Source: Lactococcus hircilactis (GTDB lineage: Bacteria; Bacillota; Bacilli; Lactobacillales; Streptococcaceae). Taken from it: a stretch of 64,000 nucleotides of DNA. A model generated the notes under the pieces. That model saw only the letters and a program-made list of their open reading frames with translations. It ran no database searches and was not told where the DNA came from. The translations under genes were made by a program, and so were the position numbers. The DNA is taken from contig NZ_WITJ01000003.1 of assembly GCF_009601015.1 (NCBI RefSeq), positions 124,001-188,000 of the forward strand, in the 5' to 3' direction. This document shows, piece after piece, positions 35,528 through 44,119 of this stretch (the stretch's first letter is position 1; the number at the start of each line of letters is the position of its first letter).

Positions 35528-35728
35528 AATATTTTCTCCTTGCTTTACTCTTGACAGTTCCTGCCTAAGATTTGCTGGTATTATAGTTCATTTCGCGAAA
35601 ATGCAAGCATAAGCAACAAGAATTATTCGCAAATTTCACGTTTTTCCTAAGTTTTTTCACCCACCGAAAACCCTTGATATTCTTAGTCTCTCGCGATTTT
35701 TAGGCAGCAGAAAACTACTATTAACGAT

Positions 35729-35761
35729 ATTATACCCCCCCCCCCCCTCAACGTTTGTCAA
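35729..35761 (-). promoter_or_regulatory. Consensus promoter with G13 tract in a 21-bp spacer
   Basis: On the minus strand TTGACA (35761-35756) and TATAAT (35734-35729) are perfect consensus hexamers, but the spacer is 21 bp: AACGTTGA plus 13 G. Losing four G would restore the optimal 17 bp. This is the arrangement of slipped-strand phase-variable promoters. It points at the lipoprotein frame about 200 bp downstream. Confidence 0.7.
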
Positions 35762-35873
35762 GTGAAAAGTAATCGTTTTCTTACGATTTTCAGCTTTGCT
35801 GTGTGTTTTTTTAGAGATGTGTTGAAATAAATCAAAATAGCACGCATTACAACACATTCTTTTTTATTTTCGT

Positions 35874-35879
35874 TATAAT
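35874..35879 (+). promoter_or_regulatory. -10 box of phosphoesterase gene, near-leaderless
   Basis: TATAAT ends 6 bp before the ATG at 35886, predicting a transcript with almost no 5' leader. No ribosome site or -35 consensus is visible. Confidence 0.5.
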
Positions 35880-35885
35880 GAACTC

Positions 35886-36779
35886 ATGTCAAATACGAAA
35901 AAATTAGCAATCATTTCTGATTTTCATCTCGATATCAATCATTTTTCCGAGGAGGAATTAGAACTTTTTAATCAAGTGCTCATCAATGAAAACATTACAC
36001 ATCTTCATTTTGCAGGGGACATGTCAAATGACTTTAAAAATCTGACGGTGCCGTATTTTAAACATCTGTCAGTACTGACAGAAATTGCCGTGAGTTATAA
36101 TTTGGGTAATCACGACATGGTAGGACTGACGGAAGAGACAATCAGCGCAAACGATTTTCAAGTTCAGTGGTTTTCTGACACTGCCTTTGTCAGTTTTTCA
36201 GGATGGTACGATTATTCTTTCATGCCTCAACCTGTGGATGTCAAAAAAATTGAGCGCTACAAACACGCCTTTTATTTCGATCGAAAAATTCACAGAGCCG
36301 CATCTGATCCACTGACCACAGCGCAGATTTTATCAAAGCTCAAAAAGGTTCTGTCAGCACTGACAAAAGCAAAGCGGATCATCATCAGTATGCATTTTGT
36401 CCCACATCACGCCTTCATCATTGACACACGCTATGAAAAATTCGCCCGTTTCAATGCTTATCTCGGATCCGAACATTTTCACGCCCTTTTCGCTCAATTT
36501 CCTCAGATTACTGATGTTGTTTTCGGACACATTCATCATCATTTTTCAGATGTTGTCATTGATGACATTCATTACCATGCCAAAGCACTGGGCTATCCTT
36601 ACGAGTGGCAAATGGTTCCTCGCTTTTTTGAGCTTCATCCAGAGCTCCTCATTACGGACGCTTTTCATCTCAGAAAACGCTATAACGCCATACAATCCCT
36701 TACTCAATGGCAGACATTCAGAAAAAAAGAACTGGCAAAAGAATTTCTGTCAGCGCTGACAATTTTTGAATTTCATTAA
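35886..36779 (+). CDS. Calcineurin-like metallophosphoesterase
   Basis: A 297-aa phosphoesterase: metal-binding blocks are IISDFHLD, LHFAGDMS, LGNHDMVG, IISMHFVPHH and FGHIHHH, in the correct order. It is probably a cytoplasmic phosphodiesterase or phosphatase; the substrate is not evident. Three copies of the dispersed palindrome lie in frame, encoding LSVLTE, LSALTK and LSALTI at residues about 62, 157 and 289, a remarkable density. No ribosome site is seen ahead of the ATG. Confidence 0.9.
   Translation: MSNTKKLAIISDFHLDINHFSEEELELFNQVLINENITHLHFAGDMSNDFKNLTVPYFKHLSVLTEIAVSYNLGNHDMVGLTEETISANDFQVQWFSDTAFVSFSGWYDYSFMPQPVDVKKIERYKHAFYFDRKIHRAASDPLTTAQILSKLKKVLSALTKAKRIIISMHFVPHHAFIIDTRYEKFARFNAYLGSEHFHALFAQFPQITDVVFGHIHHHFSDVVIDDIHYHAKALGYPYEWQMVPRFFELHPELLITDAFHLRKRYNAIQSLTQWQTFRKKELAKEFLSALTIFEFH
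36068..36079. repeat. Palindrome copy in phosphoesterase gene
   Basis: Exact core, encodes LSVLTE. Confidence 0.95.
36353..36364. repeat. Palindrome variant in phosphoesterase gene
   Basis: GTCAGCACTGAC, encodes LSALTK. Confidence 0.9.
36749..36760. repeat. Palindrome variant in phosphoesterase gene
   Basis: GTCAGCGCTGAC, encodes LSALTI seven codons before the stop. Confidence 0.9.
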
Positions 36780-36819
36780 AATGACTGCTCTCATACTATC
36801 AATATTTCAAAAAAAGTGA

Positions 36820-36825
36820 TACAAT
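36820..36825 (+). promoter_or_regulatory. Extended -10 for the DUF402 gene
   Basis: TGATACAAT, an extended -10 (TGn-TACAAT), about 40 bp before the TTG start of the next gene. Confidence 0.5.
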
Positions 36826-36863
36826 AAGAGACGAGAACTTTGAATTGAGAAAGCGAGAATGCC

Positions 36864-37394
36864 TTGAATATTCCAAAAGAAGGCGACTTTATCACGATTC
36901 AAAGCTATAAACATGATGGGAGCCTGCATCGCACTTGGCGCGATACGATGGTTCTGAAAACTAATGAAAATTCAATCATTGGCGTCAATGATCACACCCT
37001 TGTCACAGAATCTGACGATCGTCGTTGGGTGACGCGCGAGCCTGCGATTGTTTATTTCCACAAAAAGTTTTGGTTTAACATCATTGCTATGATTCGTGAG
37101 GAAGGCGTCAGCTACTACTGCAATCTAGCGAGCCCCTTCGTCCTTGATAACGAAGCCTTAAAATACATTGATTATGATTTAGATGTCAAAGTATTTAAGG
37201 ATGGGGAGAAAAAACTCCTTGACGTTGAAGAATACGAACGTCACCGTAAACAAATGCATTATTCTAAGGAAATAGACCACATTTTGAAAGAAAATGTAAA
37301 AATCCTTGTCGATTGGATCAATAACGGCAAAGGTCCATTTTCAAAAGAATATGTTGACATCTGGTACGACCGTTATCAACAGCTAAAAAAATAG
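36864..37394 (+). CDS. DUF402-family protein (nucleoside tri-/diphosphatase type)
   Basis: A 176-aa protein: [20 protein letters not shown] and the C-terminal [14 protein letters not shown] and YPKEID-like (here YSKEIDH) segments are typical of the YgaC/YjjG-like DUF402 family of Gram-positives, members of which hydrolyse nucleoside di- and triphosphates. Translation starts at TTG (36864), with GCGAG upstream; no ATG is available in frame. Convergent with the phosphofructokinase gene. Confidence 0.85.
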   Translation: MNIPKEGDFITIQSYKHDGSLHRTWRDTMVLKTNENSIIGVNDHTLVTESDDRRWVTREPAIVYFHKKFWFNIIAMIREEGVSYYCNLASPFVLDNEALKYIDYDLDVKVFKDGEKKLLDVEEYERHRKQMHYSKEIDHILKENVKILVDWINNGKGPFSKEYVDIWYDRYQQLKK

Positions 37395-37412
37395 CCCTAA
37401 AGGCTATTTTTT
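37388..37412. terminator. Bidirectional terminator
   Basis: AAAATAGCC / GGCTATTTT stem with a TAAA-like loop between the convergent DUF402 and phosphofructokinase genes. Confidence 0.85.
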
Positions 37413-38482
37413 TAATCTCCAAATGAAATCCCGACATGACGCGCAGCTTCAAGTAAAGGATCATTTTCCAAAATGGGTTTTGCTTTTCCAGCAATATCAC
37501 TCAAATGATTAAATGTTATTTTTCCATTCACAAGCGCGACAGTGACCCCAAATACCTCATCCATCACAAGCCCCGCAGCGACACTGCCAAGTTTCATGGT
37601 ATAATTTCGATCACGCGCAGAAGGTTCTCCACCACGTAACGCATGTCCAGGTATTGCCACTCTCACTTCTACACCAAGTTTCTCATTGATTTCTTGAGCT
37701 ATTTTTTCAGTGACCGAGCTAAATCCAGCCTCTTGCCGCGCCAAAAGACGTTCTTTATTTTTTAATTTCTTTTCATCTTTTGAATAAGCACCTTCACTCA
37801 CAACAATAATCGCATAATTTTTCTTTGTTAGTATCTTTTTCAAATCTTGTGATACACGCTCAATCGAATAAGGAATCTCAGGTAAAATGATCGTATCCGC
37901 AGCACTTGCAACTCCTGTTGACAGCGCTAACCAGCCCACTTTATTTCCCATGATTTCAACCAAGAAAACTCGAGAATGTGACTGTGCCGTAGTTCTGATT
38001 CGTTCAATATAATCTACCCCAACCTGCACAGCCGTATCATATCCAAATGTTTCTTCTGTCCCAAAAATATCATTATCAATCGTTTTTGGTAAAGCGACAA
38101 TATTTAATCCCCGTTGTGACAAAAGATTCGCCACTTTATGCGTTCCATTTCCCCCAAGTACAACCAATGCATCCAATTTCAACTTCTGATAATTTGCTAC
38201 CATTTTATCCGCTTTTGAAACACCATTTTCGTCTTTGATATCAATCGTTTTAAATGACTGCCGAATTGAACGCAGAAAAGTTCCGCCCTTAGAAACCAAA
38301 CCTTCGAAATCATGAGGTTTAAGCACTTGTGTGTTCAGATCAATCAATCCAGTGTAGCCATCATAAATTCCGATGATTTCAACATCATCCATCTCTTGAT
38401 ACAGCGTTTTTGCCACACTATAAACCGCCGAATTTAATCCAGCACAATCTCCACCACTTGTTAAAATACCAATTCTTTTCAT
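37412..38482 (-). CDS. 6-phosphofructokinase family protein
   Basis: A 356-aa PFK-fold enzyme: GGDCAGLN, VVLGGNGTHK, LPKTIDNDI and RTTAQSHSR. The catalytic TIDND is intact. Compared with E. coli PfkA, the position of Gly124 is Lys (PKTIDND) as in PPi enzymes, while Gly104 is kept as in ATP enzymes, so the phosphoryl donor cannot be read from these residues alone. It starts 12 bp after polyphosphate kinase, with AAGGGT 8 nt before ATG. The operon pairing with ppk suggests a role in phosphate or energy storage rather than the main glycolytic PFK. Confidence 0.9.
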   Translation of the reverse strand: MKRIGILTSGGDCAGLNSAVYSVAKTLYQEMDDVEIIGIYDGYTGLIDLNTQVLKPHDFEGLVSKGGTFLRSIRQSFKTIDIKDENGVSKADKMVANYQKLKLDALVVLGGNGTHKVANLLSQRGLNIVALPKTIDNDIFGTEETFGYDTAVQVGVDYIERIRTTAQSHSRVFLVEIMGNKVGWLALSTGVASAADTIILPEIPYSIERVSQDLKKILTKKNYAIIVVSEGAYSKDEKKLKNKERLLARQEAGFSSVTEKIAQEINEKLGVEVRVAIPGHALRGGEPSARDRNYTMKLGSVAAGLVMDEVFGVTVALVNGKITFNHLSDIAGKAKPILENDPLLEAARHVGISFGD

Positions 38483-38494
38483 GATTTTTTACCC

Positions 38495-40576
38495 TTAATC
38501 TTTCTTTTCTTTCATTTTTAATTGATTCTTTTGAGCTTCTTGTACAAGGAGTTCTTGACTATTCACTAACTTGGTTTTTTTCATCACTCGATTAGAACCA
38601 TATTTTCCAGTTGATTTTTGAATGCGTGCGTTCACGTTATCCTTTAAGCAAAGTTCCAAAATATGCTCAATTTTTGCTTGACTTGCTGGATCAAAAACTG
38701 GAACAGCAGCTTCAACACGACCTGTCAGATTTCTCGTCATAAAATCTGCTGACGAAAGATAATATTTTTTCTGACGATCTCCAGCACCGAAAGCAAAAAT
38801 TCGAGAATGTTCCAAATACCTCCCAACAATAGAACGAACAAAAATATGTTCCGTTTCTCCCTTAATCCCTGGGATAAGACAACAAATGCCACGAATAATC
38901 AAATCCACACGCACACCAGCTTTTGAAGCTTCAACCAGCTTTTCCATCATTTCTTTTTCAGTCAAAGCATTCATCTTTAAAACAATGTGCGCCAAAAGAC
39001 CAGATTTTGCTGCTTCGATTTCTTCATCAATCAACTCAATCAATTTTGGCTTCATCAATAGCGGTGAAACCAATAACGCATTGGTTTGTTGAACAAAAGA
39101 ACCTGCTTCAATATGAGAAAAAACACGTTTGATATCTTTAGTCAGTACAGCATTTGACGTCATCAATGCCAAATCCGTATAAAATTTAGCCGTTGTTTCG
39201 TTGAAATTTCCTGTTCCAACTAAACCAATCTTTCGACCATCAAAAAGCTCAATCAAAAGAAGTTTTGAGTGTACTTTATAGCCTGGTAAGCCATAAATCA
39301 CAGTAATTCCTGATTTATTTAACTTCTCTGAAAGATCAATATTATTTTCCTCATCAAATCTTGCCCTTAATTCAATGACAACCGTAACTTTTTTTCCTTT
39401 TTTACTTGCCGCAATCAGCGCCGCAACAATTTTGGATTGTCTGGACACCCGATAAAGCGTCATCGAAATCTCCTGAACACGCTCATCATTTGCTCCTTGA
39501 TTCAATAATTCAATCATCGGAGTAATACTTTCAAAAGGATAAGAATTTAACACATCTTTTTTAATCAATTGATCCAACATTGCTTCATTATCATCAATCA
39601 TTTGATTTTGAGCAGGCTTAATTGTTGGATAAAATGCTTTTTTTCGCGCCTTTTTTGTAAATAAAGGTTCTATTTCTGATAAATAATCAAATTCAAGTGG
39701 CGTATCATAATTGAAAAATTGTGTTTTACGCAAAGCAAAATTATGTGCTAAATAATTCAATAATTTCGGAGCATTTCCCCCGTGATATTTTACCATGACT
39801 GGTGCTCTAAAACTTCTTACCTCAATAATCTTTGACATGGTTTCAGAAAAATCAGGATCATAATCATAAAGACCATCACTTTCGTCAATGTCCGCATTTC
39901 TCACCACAGAAAAAACGATTTTTCCCTCCACCGTAAATTTGTGGAAAATCCGATTAGCATATTTAAAGATCAAATCCTCAATCAGCATGAATCGTCTTGG
40001 ATCACTTGGAATCCGTACAATTTTATCTACGCCTTCAGGAATTGGTAAAAATCCAAAGCGCGTATTTCCTTTTTTTGTTTTTAATGTTGCACCTAAAATC
40101 AAACGCTCATTCTCAAAAAAAGGAAGGGGATGATTTTTTTCAATAATAAAAGGCATAATGTGCGGCGCCACTTTATATTTAAATACATTTCTCAGATAGT
40201 TTTCGTCTTTTTCAGATAATTTATCATGCTCTGCAATCCTTGAAATGCCAAGTTCTGATAAATCTTTACAAATGCTATTGTACGCTTCATTAAATCGAGG
40301 AATGAAACGCTTTGTTTTTCTTAAAACCGTCCGAAATAGAGCAGTAGCGTTGTCTTTTTTTACATCACCCACTCCCTCATCAAGAATCAACTCATCATTT
40401 AAACGCCCCACGCGCACGCGATAAAACTCATCTAAATTATTCATAAAAATGGAGATAAAGCGCAAACGCTCAAAGGTAGGGTTATTCGTTTTTTCAGCTT
40501 CTTCAAGGACACGTTCATTGAACTGCAGCCAAGAGATTTCACGATTGGTATAAATATTCTTTTTTTCGTCTGACAT
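38495..40576 (-). CDS. ppk1: Polyphosphate kinase
   Basis: Makes inorganic polyphosphate from ATP, reversibly. It is 693 aa, with the N-terminal REISWLQFNERVLEEA, LDEFYRVRVGR, the HSKLLLIE catalytic His, GTGNFNETTAKFYTD and SSADFMTRNLTGR. The protein has the four-domain PPK1 layout. AAAAGGAATTAGG precedes ATG. It is followed by the PFK gene after 12 bp. Confidence 0.96.
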   Translation of the reverse strand: MSDEKKNIYTNREISWLQFNERVLEEAEKTNNPTFERLRFISIFMNNLDEFYRVRVGRLNDELILDEGVGDVKKDNATALFRTVLRKTKRFIPRFNEAYNSICKDLSELGISRIAEHDKLSEKDENYLRNVFKYKVAPHIMPFIIEKNHPLPFFENERLILGATLKTKKGNTRFGFLPIPEGVDKIVRIPSDPRRFMLIEDLIFKYANRIFHKFTVEGKIVFSVVRNADIDESDGLYDYDPDFSETMSKIIEVRSFRAPVMVKYHGGNAPKLLNYLAHNFALRKTQFFNYDTPLEFDYLSEIEPLFTKKARKKAFYPTIKPAQNQMIDDNEAMLDQLIKKDVLNSYPFESITPMIELLNQGANDERVQEISMTLYRVSRQSKIVAALIAASKKGKKVTVVIELRARFDEENNIDLSEKLNKSGITVIYGLPGYKVHSKLLLIELFDGRKIGLVGTGNFNETTAKFYTDLALMTSNAVLTKDIKRVFSHIEAGSFVQQTNALLVSPLLMKPKLIELIDEEIEAAKSGLLAHIVLKMNALTEKEMMEKLVEASKAGVRVDLIIRGICCLIPGIKGETEHIFVRSIVGRYLEHSRIFAFGAGDRQKKYYLSSADFMTRNLTGRVEAAVPVFDPASQAKIEHILELCLKDNVNARIQKSTGKYGSNRVMKKTKLVNSQELLVQEAQKNQLKMKEKKD

Positions 40577-40697
40577 CCTAATTCCTTTTCTATTGTATTA
40601 CTTCCTTGATTTTATCACAAAATAGCGCCTTTTTAAATCAATACTTTATCCTTTTACACAAAATTTACGTATTGTTTGTAAATAGAGCAAATGTGCT

Positions 40698-40741
40698 AAA
40701 AAAAAACATCTAAAAAATGATTTCTTAAATGTTTTTTTAAT
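40698..40741 (-). terminator. Terminator of ABC permease gene
   Basis: AAAACATCTAA / TTAAATGTTTT hairpin with long AT loop and a U tract, directly after the permease stop codon. Confidence 0.6.
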
Positions 40742-40744
40742 AAA

Positions 40745-42379
40745 TTATCCACTAATGATATCACGTTTTTTATACGCTACAAATCCTAGTGCGATCATGA
40801 TAAGTGTAAGGAAAACAAGCACAAAAAGTGACGGAGTATTGAGTGTATTTGGCGCGCTATTGGTTTTCATAATCCAGTCAAATACATTAAGTTTGAGCAT
40901 TCCCTGTGGTAAATCAAGGATGGGTCCAATCATACTTAAGAAAAATGAAAGTCCAACGTAAACCCAGATGGCATTTGAAAAACGTGGTAAAAATGCAATC
41001 AAAAGACACAAAATCCCCAAAACAAACCAAATCCCAATGACAAATGGGAGCCCTCCTTTAATCATTGCACTAAAGCTTACCGCATTTTTTTGTCCTGCTT
41101 GAGCTACATAAATTCCTAAAATACCTCCCAGTTGAGCTAAAGTGCCAAGTCCGAAAGCAGATAAAACATAAGTCAGATAAACGCTGAATCGACTATTCGG
41201 TAGAGCATAAAGTTGTTCTTGTCGTTGGTGTCTTTCTTCAGAAACCATTTTATTTAAAAGTGTTATTGCAAAACAAGTGGCAATGAGCGCAAGAACGACA
41301 TAGATGGTAGATAAGAATTGTTGTTTCATTACCATTTGATTCGATCCTTGTGTGATTTGTAACTCTTTTTGAAGCAGGTGATTTGTGTTTGAATTTCCTC
41401 CAACAAGCGTTCCTATTTTACTAATCATCGAACCATACGTCAGCCCTAATACAAACAGCCCAAACACCCAACCGAGTGCTGAAATACGTTGCAATCGCAA
41501 AACTAAACCTTGAAAAGTGCTTAAAAAATATCCTGCATGTGCTCGTGCTTTAGATTGAGGAAGATATCCGACTGCAACATCTCGCCTGATTTCAAGTACC
41601 AATGCAATGACAAGCATCACAGCAGCAAACAAAAGCGTGTAAAGAATTGGGAGCCAGTTGTTTTTAACATAGACACCAGTAAGATAGCTCCAAGATAAAG
41701 GATTAAACCAACTTAAAGCAATATCTTTTATGTCTGTCCCCATCCGAATAATGTACAATAACCCGAAAAATCCAATGGAAGCGCCTTTTGCAGGACTTGC
41801 TTCTGGAAAAAGTTGAGAAAAAAGAAGCGCTATCATCCCCCACATCACACTTTGACTTGTGATAGAGGAGGCGAAAAGAAGATTTTGTGAAAAATGAGTC
41901 ATTCCTAATGCATGTTGAAGCTGGATAGATAAAGCCAGAGCAAAAGTGAGAATCACTTGCAAGCAAAAAAGTTCTAAGACAACAGAAAGTGTATTGGATA
42001 ATTTACCAATCTGAAAAGAACGTAAAAGTTCAGTGATGCCTTCATCTTCTTCTTTTCTCGTGCGATTAATGACATAAATCATTGTGATGATTGAAAAAAC
42101 AAGCCCTGTCGTAAGTGGCATCAATCCACCAAATGCTGCTGCTGCCGTAAAGTGCTGCCAATCAGATACAGAAGTTGGACCAAATAAACTAACTAATGCA
42201 GGGCCATTAAATAAGGCATACATGCTTTGTTTTGTCGCTGTCGTTACTGCAAGTTCTAATTTTCCGACACCCGATGCGGCATAAATCAAAAGACCAAGTA
42301 ACCAAAATAGATATTTTAATCCATCTCGCTTTAAAAGCAAGCGAAGCATGAATCCAGTATTATGAAAGGGTTGATTCAT
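40745..42379 (-). CDS. ABC-2 type exporter permease
   Basis: A 544-aa membrane protein with about twelve hydrophobic segments in two homologous halves, as in the tetronasin/polyketide-type exporter permeases of Gram-positives. It starts by a 4-bp overlap with the ATPase gene. The divergent TetR gene suggests induction by a toxic compound. The substrate is unknown. Confidence 0.85.
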   Translation of the reverse strand: MNQPFHNTGFMLRLLLKRDGLKYLFWLLGLLIYAASGVGKLELAVTTATKQSMYALFNGPALVSLFGPTSVSDWQHFTAAAAFGGLMPLTTGLVFSIITMIYVINRTRKEEDEGITELLRSFQIGKLSNTLSVVLELFCLQVILTFALALSIQLQHALGMTHFSQNLLFASSITSQSVMWGMIALLFSQLFPEASPAKGASIGFFGLLYIIRMGTDIKDIALSWFNPLSWSYLTGVYVKNNWLPILYTLLFAAVMLVIALVLEIRRDVAVGYLPQSKARAHAGYFLSTFQGLVLRLQRISALGWVFGLFVLGLTYGSMISKIGTLVGGNSNTNHLLQKELQITQGSNQMVMKQQFLSTIYVVLALIATCFAITLLNKMVSEERHQRQEQLYALPNSRFSVYLTYVLSAFGLGTLAQLGGILGIYVAQAGQKNAVSFSAMIKGGLPFVIGIWFVLGILCLLIAFLPRFSNAIWVYVGLSFFLSMIGPILDLPQGMLKLNVFDWIMKTNSAPNTLNTPSLFVLVFLTLIMIALGFVAYKKRDIISG

Positions 42380-43287
42380 TTTTTCTCCTCTTGATTCTCT
42401 AAGGTATAGTGGTGTAAAAATAAGGATTCAAGGGTTTGAGGATTACTTTCTAGTTTGATGATGTGAGCATTTGATAAATAACTTACAACATCTTGAATGC
42501 GATCTGAATCTGCTTGAAAACTGATTTTTCTTGGTTCGTTTGAATTAAACTTGACCTCGTGGATAAAATCGATTTTTTCAATGTCTTGAATCACTTCTTG
42601 TGTTTCAACTTTGAATTCATAGCGTGTGAGATGTCTCATTTCATCTAAAGAACCAAATTCTACGATTTCACCTGCGCGAATGATCGCAATCTTGTCACAG
42701 AGTCGCTCTACCTCTGAGAGAATATGACTGGATAATAAAATCGCTTTTCCTTGCTGTTTTAACCGCTCTACTTCTTCTTGAAACACTGCTTCCATCAATG
42801 GATCAAGTCCACTGGTTGGTTCATCAAAAATATAGAGTTCTGCTTGACTTGCGAGCGCTGCAATGAGCGCAACCTTTTGACGATTTCCTTTTGAGTATGA
42901 GCGTGCTTTTTTCTTAGGATCAAATTCAAATTTTTTGATGAGTTCATCGCGCTTTTGAGGATCAAAATGACCATGCATTTTCAAAAATAAATCAATAATT
43001 TCTCCACCTGAAAGATTTGGCCACAAATAGACATCTCCTGGCACATAAGCGATGTTTTTGTGAATTGCTAGCGCATCCGTAAAAACATTTTTCCCAAAAA
43101 TCGTAGCCGATCCAGAGCTTGCTTTAATGAGCCCCAATAAAATACGAATCGTTGTTGATTTCCCAGCACCATTTGGTCCAACATAGCCTAAAACCTCACC
43201 TGAATGGAGTTCAAAAGTGACATTTTTTAGGGCTTCAAATTTTCCAAATTGCTTTTTGAGTTGACTAACTTTAAGAAGAGCACCCAT
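42376..43287 (-). CDS. ABC exporter ATP-binding protein
   Basis: A 303-aa ATPase: Walker A GPNGAGKST, signature YSKGNRQKVALIAAL (a variant of LSGGQ) and Walker B LYIFDEPTSGLDP, plus a C-terminal extension (about 220-303) common in antibiotic exporter ATPases. The start at 43287 (MGALLKVS) has CGGAGG 8 nt upstream. Pairs with the downstream permease. Confidence 0.92.
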   Translation of the reverse strand: MGALLKVSQLKKQFGKFEALKNVTFELHSGEVLGYVGPNGAGKSTTIRILLGLIKASSGSATIFGKNVFTDALAIHKNIAYVPGDVYLWPNLSGGEIIDLFLKMHGHFDPQKRDELIKKFEFDPKKKARSYSKGNRQKVALIAALASQAELYIFDEPTSGLDPLMEAVFQEEVERLKQQGKAILLSSHILSEVERLCDKIAIIRAGEIVEFGSLDEMRHLTRYEFKVETQEVIQDIEKIDFIHEVKFNSNEPRKISFQADSDRIQDVVSYLSNAHIIKLESNPQTLESLFLHHYTLENQEEKK

Positions 43288-43380
43288 TATTTTTTCCTCC
43301 GATAGCATTCATTTTTCATCTGTTGCATTTCAAATGTTTTGTGCCTGATGGTTTTAAATTTTTCAAAATGAATTATAAAA

Positions 43381-43408
43381 ATGAACTATTTATCTATTTA
43401 TAGTTCAT
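43381..43408. promoter_or_regulatory. Candidate TetR operator
   Basis: Perfect inverted repeat ATGAACTAT / ATAGTTCAT with a 10-bp centre, in the divergent gap between the ABC ATPase and TetR genes. A second, shorter one, TTTGAT..ATCAAA, lies at about 43456-43474. Confidence 0.6.
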
Positions 43409-43496
43409 ATTGTACGCCTTTCGTTGAAAAAGTTCAAATATTAAGTTATAATTTTGATAGATCAGATCAAATTTATGAAAAGATAAAACAAAACTA

Positions 43497-44060
43497 ATGA
43501 ATCAAACAGAAAAAAAACAAAATGCCGTTTTAAAAACGACGCTTCAATTGATAAATGAAAAAGCGATAAGTGACATTACAGTTGATGAAATCGCACAATT
43601 GGCCGAGGTGTCAAAAGTCACTTTATTTAAATACTTTAAAAACAAAAATCATCTGATGAATGTCGTGCTGATTCAGGCACTCCAACAGATGGTTCAAAAG
43701 ATTGATGCGATTATAGAGAGTGATTTGGATTTCGAGTCCACTTATCGCGCTGTCGTCGCACTTGAACGCGAACAGCTGTATCAGTACCGTCCGTTTTTTT
43801 CAGAAAACCTGATGTTCCAATATTCAAAAAGTCCTGATTTTTTTGATGACGAAACGCTTAAAAGTCAATCCAAAATTTATGAAGCCCTTTTTCACAAAGG
43901 AAAAAGTGAGGGAGTGATCGATGCTAACTTTTCAAAGTCTGATTTTATGATGCTCATCACTATTTTTATGGAAGGGATGAAAAAAATAAGCGCAGAACAG
44001 CTTTTTGAAAAAACCGAAACCTTAACCCAATTTTTTCTACATGGTCTAAGCGGATCGTAA
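43497..44060 (+). CDS. TetR-family transcriptional regulator
   Basis: A 187-aa repressor: residues 8-52 form the TetR helix-turn-helix (ITVDEIAQLAEVSKVTLFKY), followed by an all-helical ligand domain. Divergent from the ABC exporter genes, which it probably represses by binding the inverted repeats in the 209-bp gap. No strong ribosome site is visible. Confidence 0.92.
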   Translation: MNQTEKKQNAVLKTTLQLINEKAISDITVDEIAQLAEVSKVTLFKYFKNKNHLMNVVLIQALQQMVQKIDAIIESDLDFESTYRAVVALEREQLYQYRPFFSENLMFQYSKSPDFFDDETLKSQSKIYEALFHKGKSEGVIDANFSKSDFMMLITIFMEGMKKISAEQLFEKTETLTQFFLHGLSGS

Positions 44061-44088
44061 AAAATACTCATTTTTATTTTTGATTGAA

Positions 44089-44119
44089 AAAAAGCGTTGC
44101 GCGATGCGCAACGCTTTTT
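44089..44119. terminator. Bidirectional terminator tetR/purD
   Basis: Perfect 14-bp stem AAAAAGCGTTGCGC / GCGCAACGCTTTTT with a GAT loop, overlapping the purD stop codon between convergent genes. Confidence 0.93.

Larger units (their letters stand above)
35528..35885. other. Intergenic region with divergent promoters
   Basis: Contains TATAAT boxes on the minus strand at 35585-35580 and 35734-35729, a run of 13 C (35735-35747) and the plus-strand TATAAT before the phosphoesterase gene. No gene is seen here. Confidence 0.7.

Noticed and set aside
35657-35857. Minus-strand ORF across the C/G run
   Set aside because: It has a poly-Gly stretch from the homopolymer, no ribosome site, and the sequence is better explained as promoter DNA.
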